From assembly GCA_016195295.1 (NCBI GenBank), contig JACPZV010000319.1, positions 1 to 9,854 of the forward strand: DNA of 9,854 bases. The letters run 5' to 3'. Each line of letters starts with the position of its first letter. Within the stretch, counting starts at the first letter, position 1. Origin of the DNA: Acidobacteriota bacterium. Lineage in GTDB: Bacteria; Acidobacteriota; Vicinamibacteria; Vicinamibacterales; CAVVIG01. The notes below the pieces were generated by a model. The model was given only the letters and a program-made list of their open reading frames with translations. It had not been told where the DNA came from and searched no databases. Of the stretch, positions 5,185 to 9,854 are shown piece after piece. The position numbers were made by a program, and so were the translations under genes.

Positions 5185-6309
5185 ATGAAGACAAGTCGGT
5201 TAGCGCTTCTGGTGTTGTTGGCACTGCCGATCACGCGGATCACCCCCGCGTTCGCAGCCGATCTGCGCCATGTGTTGACCGATTACACGCTGACGTCCTG
5301 GGACCAAAAGGACGGGTTGCCGTCGGGTAACATCTGGTCCCTTGCCCAGGACGCCGACGGCTATCTGTGGGTGGGCAGCGAGGCGGGTCTTTTCCGATTC
5401 GACGGCGTCCGTTTCGTGCCGTCGGAGATGCTCGGCTCGCCGCGGCTCCCGAGAGCGGCGGTCCGAGCGATGTGCGCGTCAAGACAGGGTGATGTTTGGG
5501 TAGGCTTTGGTGGTTCGGGTGGCGTCAGTCACATCAAGAATGGCCACATTCACAGTTACGGTGAGACGGACGGGCTTCCGGCAGGTCCAGTGGCGATGCT
5601 GGTGGAAGACCCTTCAGGTTCCATGTGGATGGGAAACGACCACGGACTTTATAGGTTCGCAGGCGATCGATGGGAGAAGTGGCAGCTTGGACGAGGGCTG
5701 CCCGCAGGAGCAGTCTACAGCGGATACCACGATCGACACGGACACCTTTTGATTGAAAACGAGGTGGGCATTTTCCGGCAAACGGACCAGCAGGAACGCT
5801 TCGAGCCACTTGAGATGTTCGACGAAACGACGCGGAATGCCATTCGTGGCGTGCTGCCGCGGTCAATCAGCGAGGATGCCGCTGGCGACATCTGGATGAC
5901 CGATCCGATCGTCGGGTTTAGGAAGGTCGCGAATCGGTCAAAGCTGGTGTCGTCATGGCCAGACCGCGGTAGGGGCACACGGTTGCTCCACGATCGCGCA
6001 GGGAACTTGTGGGTCTCGACCGGAGGGCAAGGTCTGTGGCGCGTGCGTCTTCAAACAGAGACCCAGGCCCCCATCGTTGAAAGGGCGACGTCGCTGACCG
6101 GCCTCTTGGCTGATGGGGTGTACGCGCTCCTCGAAGATCGCGACGGCAACATCTGGGCTGGAACGACTGAAGGGCTCAACCGACTCACGCCACGGAAGAT
6201 CACTCAGTTCGTGGATCTAGGTCTGGTCCGCGGCGTGGAGGTCACGCCGGACGGCAGCGTGTGGGGTGGGCACCATCGACGGTCTCGTGCAGTTCGTGCG
6301 GGCGAGTGA
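5185..6309 (+). CDS. Two-component sensor histidine kinase, N-terminal beta-propeller part (frameshifted from the 3' part)
   Basis: This is the sensor half of a large kinase. M-K-T-S-R-L-A-L-L-V-L-L-A-L-P begins a signal peptide that likely ends at A-F-A before A-D-L-R-H-V. The rest is a series of two-component-regulator propeller repeats (Reg_prop), recognisable as L-W-V-G-S-E-A-G-L-F-R-F-D-G, V-W-V-G-F-G-G, M-W-M-G-N-D-H-G-L-Y-R-F, I-W-M-T-D, L-W-V-S-T-G-G-Q-G-L-W and I-W-A-G-T-T-E-G-L-N-R-L. Such propellers lie in the periplasm and sense ligands. The frame is lost at G-S-V-W: one extra G in the run at 6263-6266 turns the expected V-W-V-G-T-I-D-G-L into unrelated residues that stop at 6309. 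The next frame continues the domain without loss. ATG 5185 is chosen because it starts the signal peptide; GTG 5140 would add 15 unlikely residues. No good ribosome site is visible. Confidence 0.85.
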   Translation: MKTSRLALLVLLALPITRITPAFAADLRHVLTDYTLTSWDQKDGLPSGNIWSLAQDADGYLWVGSEAGLFRFDGVRFVPSEMLGSPRLPRAAVRAMCASRQGDVWVGFGGSGGVSHIKNGHIHSYGETDGLPAGPVAMLVEDPSGSMWMGNDHGLYRFAGDRWEKWQLGRGLPAGAVYSGYHDRHGHLLIENEVGIFRQTDQQERFEPLEMFDETTRNAIRGVLPRSISEDAAGDIWMTDPIVGFRKVANRSKLVSSWPDRGRGTRLLHDRAGNLWVSTGGQGLWRVRLQTETQAPIVERATSLTGLLADGVYALLEDRDGNIWAGTTEGLNRLTPRKITQFVDLGLVRGVEVTPDGSVWGGHHRRSRAVRAGE

Positions 6310-8170
6310 CAAGGCACGGCATTGGGGCCAGCCGACGGGTACGCGCCTGACCGCGCTCCACGTCGATGAACGCGGCACGTTATGGGTGGCGACGGATCGG
6401 GACCTGATGCGCCTTGTAGACGGACACCTGGCCGTCGTTCCTCTGGCCAGAAAACAGCAACCGCACCAAGTCGAATCCATCACCTCGGATTTTCAGGGCG
6501 GCGTCTGGCTCTATGACTCGGAGGCTGGATTGCTGCGGTGGAATGGCAAGCAGCCTCGGCCCGTTCACCTGCCAGCCGAGGTTCGCCAGAATCGAGTCTC
6601 CGTCACGTACACGGATAGCAACGGCCGCGTGTGGGTCGGATTCGCCAGCGGAGGGATCGCAGTCGTCGGGGGCGAAGGTCAGTTCCATCTATATGGCACA
6701 AAAGACGGGCTGGAGGCCGGGGTCTACCTGGCGATCTGCCAGGACGGGGATGGGACCGTTTGGTTAGGTGGCACGGAAGGGTTGAGCAGGTTCGCAAAAG
6801 GAAAATTTGTGACCGTCCGACGGGACAACACCTTTCCCGCGGATTATGTGTCCGCAATCGTCGAAGATCATTCGCGATCGCTCTGGCTTGGCACCCGTCT
6901 CGGTATCGTCCGAATCGATAAATCTGAATTCGATCGGGCACTTGCGAGTCCTTCTTATAACGCTCACTACAGTCTCTACGACCGCTCCGATGGCATCGCA
7001 GGGATGCCTGTGGCGAGAAGCAATAATCGCCGCGTAATTCGCGCAAATGACGGGCGCCTGTGGTTCGTCACAGCACGGGGAATGACGGTCATCGATCCGA
7101 GAGCACTGCAAGCCACCAGCGTCGCTGGGCCCGTCCGCATTGAACGCGTGGTCGCTGACGAACAAGATCTGCACCAGCGCCCCCACATCACCTTGGCGCC
7201 GGGAACGCGGTCGCTCGAAATTGATTACACGGTCTTGGACCTCACGTCCCCGTTCAAGACTCGCTTTCGCTATCGTCTCGAAGGCTTCGATCGAGACTGG
7301 ATCGAAGCTGGCACGCGCCGTCAGGCGTTCTATACGAACTTACCGTCCCGGCCGTACCGATTCCGTGTGGTCGCGAAAAACAACCAAGGTCCCTGGGTCG
7401 AGACCGGCGCGTCGTGGGACTTTTCAATCCGACCGATGTTCTATCAGACTGCAGGGTTCTATTTCGCGAGCGCGACGGCGCTCGCGTTCAGTCTGTGGCT
7501 CGCGTGGCGGTTCCGCATCCGTCAGGTCCGCAAGCAGTTCACGCGCCTGTTGGGCGAGCGGGTGCGATTGAGTCGTGAGATTCACGACACGCTGCTGCAA
7601 GGCGTGGTCGGGCTCGCCCTGCAGTTCGACGCGCTGGCCCATGATGTCGATGGCCCGACGCCGGAGAAGAAACAACAATTCACCCGTGTCCGCAGAGAAA
7701 TAGAGGAGTACATTCGCGAAGCGCGGCAGGCGATCTGGGATCTCCGGTCACCGAAGATGCACGGTCGAGATTTGGTTCAGGCGCTGCGCGAGGCCGGCGA
7801 GCACGCGACCGTCAGCAACGCCATCAGCTTCGAATTCAACGTGAGCGGAACGCCTAAACGGTGTCCACCGAACCTGGAAGAACAGCTTTTGAAGATCGGG
7901 AAGGAAGCCATCGTCAATGCCGTGCACCATGGACAGGCCAATCGCATTTGCGTGGAATTGCAGTATGACGACGCGTCGTTGACGCTCCAAGTATCCGATG
8001 ATGGCCTTGGATTCGATCCCGCACACGTGGCGAATCAGGGACAGACCCATTATGGATTGCTGAGTATGAAGGAGCGCGCCGAGGAAGTCGGCGGCGGATT
8101 CAGCATTGCCAGCAGCATAGGCCGAGGCACACGCGTGACCGCCGTGGTGCCCATGGACGGGCACGCGTAA
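6266..8170 (+). CDS. Two-component sensor histidine kinase, C-terminal part: propeller, Y_Y_Y, HisKA_3, HATPase_c
   Basis: Reading resumes at V-G-T-I-D-G-L, the repeat broken by the frameshift, so this is the rest of the same gene; corrected, the protein would be about 994 residues. More propeller blades follow (L-W-V-A-T-D-R-D-L, V-W-V-G-F-A-S-G-G, V-W-L-G-G-T-E-G-L-S-R-F, L-W-L-G-T-R-L-G-I, L-W-F-V-T-A-R-G). Next come the Y_Y_Y domain (F-R-Y-R-L-E-G-F-D-R-D-W, nt 7265-7400), one membrane helix (nt about 7455-7515), and a HisKA_3 domain with S-R-E-I-H-D-T-L-L-Q-G, whose His (codon 7583-7585) is the predicted phosphorylation site. The ATPase domain shows its N box in E-A-I-V-N-A-V-H-H-G, then D-D-G-L-G-F-D and G-L-L-S-M-K-E-R-A. 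The kinase would phosphorylate the regulator encoded 15 bases downstream. Position 6266 is the frame entry, not a real start. Confidence 0.88.
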   Translation: MGTIDGLVQFVRASDKARHWGQPTGTRLTALHVDERGTLWVATDRDLMRLVDGHLAVVPLARKQQPHQVESITSDFQGGVWLYDSEAGLLRWNGKQPRPVHLPAEVRQNRVSVTYTDSNGRVWVGFASGGIAVVGGEGQFHLYGTKDGLEAGVYLAICQDGDGTVWLGGTEGLSRFAKGKFVTVRRDNTFPADYVSAIVEDHSRSLWLGTRLGIVRIDKSEFDRALASPSYNAHYSLYDRSDGIAGMPVARSNNRRVIRANDGRLWFVTARGMTVIDPRALQATSVAGPVRIERVVADEQDLHQRPHITLAPGTRSLEIDYTVLDLTSPFKTRFRYRLEGFDRDWIEAGTRRQAFYTNLPSRPYRFRVVAKNNQGPWVETGASWDFSIRPMFYQTAGFYFASATALAFSLWLAWRFRIRQVRKQFTRLLGERVRLSREIHDTLLQGVVGLALQFDALAHDVDGPTPEKKQQFTRVRREIEEYIREARQAIWDLRSPKMHGRDLVQALREAGEHATVSNAISFEFNVSGTPKRCPPNLEEQLLKIGKEAIVNAVHHGQANRICVELQYDDASLTLQVSDDGLGFDPAHVANQGQTHYGLLSMKERAEEVGGGFSIASSIGRGTRVTAVVPMDGHA

Positions 8171-8185
8171 TTGCACGCGGATTCC

Positions 8186-8815
8186 ATGCCACATCCCACG
8201 ATTCGCGTGTTGTGCGTCGACGATCATCGGCTCGTCCGGGAGGGCATTGCACTCATCATTGGCCGGCAGCCAGACATGACGGTTGTGGCTTCAGCTGCGT
8301 CCGGAGAAGAATCCGTGGAGCTGTTCCGGCGGCACCGTCCCGATATCACTCTGATGGACCTGCAATTGGGTGCGATGAGCGGCGCCGAAGCTACTCGGAG
8401 AATCGTGCGCGAAGATCCCGGGGCGCGCATCGTCATTCTCACGATGTACCAAGGAGATGAGGATATCTATCGCGCGCTGAACGCAGGCGCGGCGACCTAC
8501 TTGCTAAAGGACACCCTCTCGGACGATCTCATCAGAGTCATCCGGGAGGTGCACGCGGGCCAGCACCCGATCCACCCTGATATCGAGGCGCGCCTTGCAC
8601 AGCGTGCGGGACTGTCGGCGCTGACCCAACGCGAGGTGGAGGTATTGGAGCTGGTATCCCGGGGCATGCGGAACAAGGAAATTGCGGCATCTCTGGGCAT
8701 CAGCGAAGAAACAGCGCAAGTCCACCTCAAGAACATCCTCTCGAAGCTGAAGGTCCAGGATCGGAGCGCGGCCATCACCGTCGGGTTGCGCCGCGGCATC
8801 ATCCACCTGACGTAA
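8186..8815 (+). CDS. NarL/LuxR-family response regulator
   Basis: The 209-residue protein has an intact receiver: D12 and D13 in C-V-D-D-H, phosphoacceptor D58 in D-I-T-L-M-D, T86 in I-L-T-M-Y and K108 in Y-L-L-K-D. A LuxR-type helix-turn-helix follows at about 145-205 (L-T-Q-R-E-V-E-V-L-E-L-V, then N-K-E-I-A-A-S-L-G-I-S-E-E-T-A-Q-V-H-L-K-N-I-L-S-K-L). HisKA_3 kinases typically partner this class, and the kinase gene ends 15 bases upstream, so they form an operon and a cognate pair. ATG 8186 gives the standard N-terminus; TTG 8171 would add five residues. Likely targets are the two TACCTG-type palindromes at 5056 and 8844 (inference). Related LuxR-type regulators control PQQ-dependent alcohol dehydrogenase genes in Pseudomonas, which suits the quinoprotein gene next door. 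Confidence 0.93.
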   Translation: MPHPTIRVLCVDDHRLVREGIALIIGRQPDMTVVASAASGEESVELFRRHRPDITLMDLQLGAMSGAEATRRIVREDPGARIVILTMYQGDEDIYRALNAGAATYLLKDTLSDDLIRVIREVHAGQHPIHPDIEARLAQRAGLSALTQREVEVLELVSRGMRNKEIAASLGISEETAQVHLKNILSKLKVQDRSAAITVGLRRGIIHLT

Positions 8816-8843
8816 GCGCAAATCGACCTTCCGGGACCCTTTA

Positions 8844-8859
8844 TACCTGCTATTGGGTA
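8844..8859. promoter_or_regulatory. 16-bp imperfect inverted repeat, candidate operator of the PQQ dehydrogenase gene
   Basis: TACCTGCTATTGGGTA reads as TACCTGC, spacer TA, TTGGGTA (the complement is TACCCAA), the same 7-2-7 layout as the palindrome at 5056-5071. It matches that site at 11 of 16 positions, including all of TACCTG and GGTA. It directly abuts the -35 candidate and its centre lies about 43 bp before the predicted transcription start, a classical activator position. It is the only other such site I found in the window. Confidence 0.55.
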
Positions 8860-8888
8860 TTGCTTGGGGGTGGCCCGCGCGTTAGAAA
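8860..8888 (+). promoter_or_regulatory. Candidate sigma-70 promoter for the PQQ dehydrogenase gene
   Basis: TTGCTT at 8860-8865 and TAGAAA at 8883-8888 are spaced by 17 bp. The -10 matches four of six consensus bases and the -35 keeps TTG. The leader to ATG 8950 would be about 55 bases. The -10 starts at exactly the same distance after the inverted repeat (23 bp between) as in the kinase operon promoter. Confidence 0.45.
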
Positions 8889-8949
8889 TCTCCCGCGCGG
8901 TCTCCGCCCGCGCAACCGTCACGTTTACCCGCACTCGACGAGGGAACAC

Positions 8950-9854
8950 ATGATGCCGCACAGAGCATGTCGAGCTGTCGTCACATTCCTCGCCATCTTG
9001 GTCGGGTCCGGCGGAATTGTGAGCCTGGCGGGCCAGTCAGCGCGGCAGCTAAACGCCGCGACGGCCAAAGACGGCGAATGGCCGTCCTACGGCGGCGACT
9101 TGCGGAACTGGAAGTACAAACCGTTCGATCAGATCAACGCCAGCAACTTCGACAAGCTTGAGATGGCCTGGCGCTTCCGAACCGACAACATGGGACCGCG
9201 GCCCGAGTATCGGCTCGGCGCGACGCCGATCATGGTCAACGGTGTGGTGTACGCCGTCGGCGGAGGCATGCGCCGGTCGGTGGTCGCGCTCGATGCGGCA
9301 ACCGGGGAGATGCTGTGGGTGCACCACGAAGATGAAGGGCAGCGCGCCCAATTTGCCCCACGCGTCAGCTCGGGCCGCGGCGTCTCGTATTGGACCGACG
9401 GTAACGAGGAGCGGATCATCTACGTCACGACCGGCTATCGCCTCAAGGCCCTGAACGCGAAGACAGGCGCGCTCATCCCGAGCTTCGGCGTGAACGGCGT
9501 CGTCGATCTGAAAAAAGACTTCGACCAAAATCTCGATCTGCTGATGGCCGACATCGGCCTGCACGCGACGCCGATCATCGCCAAGGACGTCATCATCGTC
9601 GGCGCCTCGGGCCGCGAGGGCACCACGCCCGTGATCATGAATAACGTCAAAGGGTTTGTTCGCGGATTCGATGTGCGGACCGGCAAACGTCTCTGGACGT
9701 TCCATACGATCCCTCAAGCCGGCGAATTTGGCGCCGATACCTGGCTGAAGGATTCCTGGGCCACCACCGGTAACACGGGCGTGTGGACGCAGATGGCCGT
9801 GGACGAAGAGCTCGGCCTCGCGTATCTACCCGTCGAGACGCCGACGAACGACTA
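8950..9854 (+). CDS. PQQ-dependent dehydrogenase (quinoprotein), N-terminal part, runs off the window
   Basis: The frame is open from ATG 8950 to the window end (301 codons). A signal peptide (R-A-C-R-A-V-V-T-F-L-A-I-L-V-G and on to about residue 28) points to a periplasmic enzyme. The mature start E-W-P-S-Y-G-G-D-L-R-N-W-K-Y-K-P is the quinoprotein opening, followed by propeller blades with the tryptophan-docking repeat pattern: V-V-A-L-D-A-A-T-G-E-M-L-W, L-K-A-L-N-A-K-T-G and V-R-G-F-D-V-R-T-G-K-R-L-W. The layout resembles soluble glucose/alcohol-type PQQ dehydrogenases. The substrate and a possible C-terminal cytochrome c domain cannot be judged because the end is missing. GAGG at 8940-8943 lies six bases before ATG 8950; ATG 8953 is an equally possible start. 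The gene follows the two-component operon in the same direction but has its own candidate promoter and operator. Confidence 0.9.
   Translation, partial: MMPHRACRAVVTFLAILVGSGGIVSLAGQSARQLNAATAKDGEWPSYGGDLRNWKYKPFDQINASNFDKLEMAWRFRTDNMGPRPEYRLGATPIMVNGVVYAVGGGMRRSVVALDAATGEMLWVHHEDEGQRAQFAPRVSSGRGVSYWTDGNEERIIYVTTGYRLKALNAKTGALIPSFGVNGVVDLKKDFDQNLDLLMADIGLHATPIIAKDVIIVGASGREGTTPVIMNNVKGFVRGFDVRTGKRLWTFHTIPQAGEFGADTWLKDSWATTGNTGVWTQMAVDEELGLAYLPVETPTND

Noticed and set aside
9049..9717. Minus-strand open frame of 222 codons at the right end
   Set aside because: It is antisense to the PQQ dehydrogenase reading frame, which carries a signal peptide and quinoprotein repeats.
1..9854. CRISPR arrays, tRNA or rRNA genes, phage or defence genes
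   Set aside because: I saw no regularly spaced repeats, no tRNA-like cloverleaf and no matching protein motifs in the window.

Overview
The window is high-GC bacterial DNA with compact gene spacing. It looks like an environmental Acidobacteriota-type genome (Vicinamibacteria-like) because it combines an exported M28 peptidase, a PQQ-dependent dehydrogenase and a giant beta-propeller/Y_Y_Y sensor kinase with a NarL-type regulator. That placement is an inference from gene content, not proven.

Layout. 1-101 is the last 32 codons of a transposase resembling the ISAzo13 (Rhodopirellula-type) family. It abuts a small gamma-glutamylcyclotransferase-like gene (101-508), which overlaps a secreted M28 metallopeptidase gene (508-1280). 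The peptidase looks internally deleted in two places. On the minus strand, 2076 down to 1283 holds a receiver-like protein whose phosphoacceptor Asp is replaced by Cys, followed by a PilZ-domain protein. 2189-3307 encodes an isocitrate/isopropylmalate-type dehydrogenase with an unusual in-frame insertion. Its stop codon lies in a 9-bp tandem repeat inside a long inverted repeat. 3370-4218 encodes a 3-hydroxyacyl-CoA dehydrogenase. Convergent to it, 4814-4231 is a crotonase-family gene with an export-type N-terminus, another internal-deletion pseudogene whose C-terminal tail survives in a different frame.

5185-8815 is a two-component system. The sensor kinase has about 13 propeller blades, a Y_Y_Y domain, one membrane segment, HisKA_3 and HATPase, and is interrupted by one extra G near 6263-6266. 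The NarL/LuxR response regulator follows. 8950 to the window end is the start of an exported PQQ-dependent dehydrogenase.

The most interesting signal is a pair of related 16-bp 7-2-7 inverted repeats (TACCTG...GGTA) upstream of the kinase gene (5056-5071) and of the PQQ dehydrogenase gene (8844-8859). Each lies exactly 23 bp before a plausible -10 hexamer. This suggests that the NarL-type regulator activates its own operon and the adjacent quinoprotein gene, a working circuit not evident from the coding genes alone. The second theme is gene decay: three apparent internal-deletion junctions and one homopolymer frameshift within 10 kb. These could be real pseudogenisation or assembly error.
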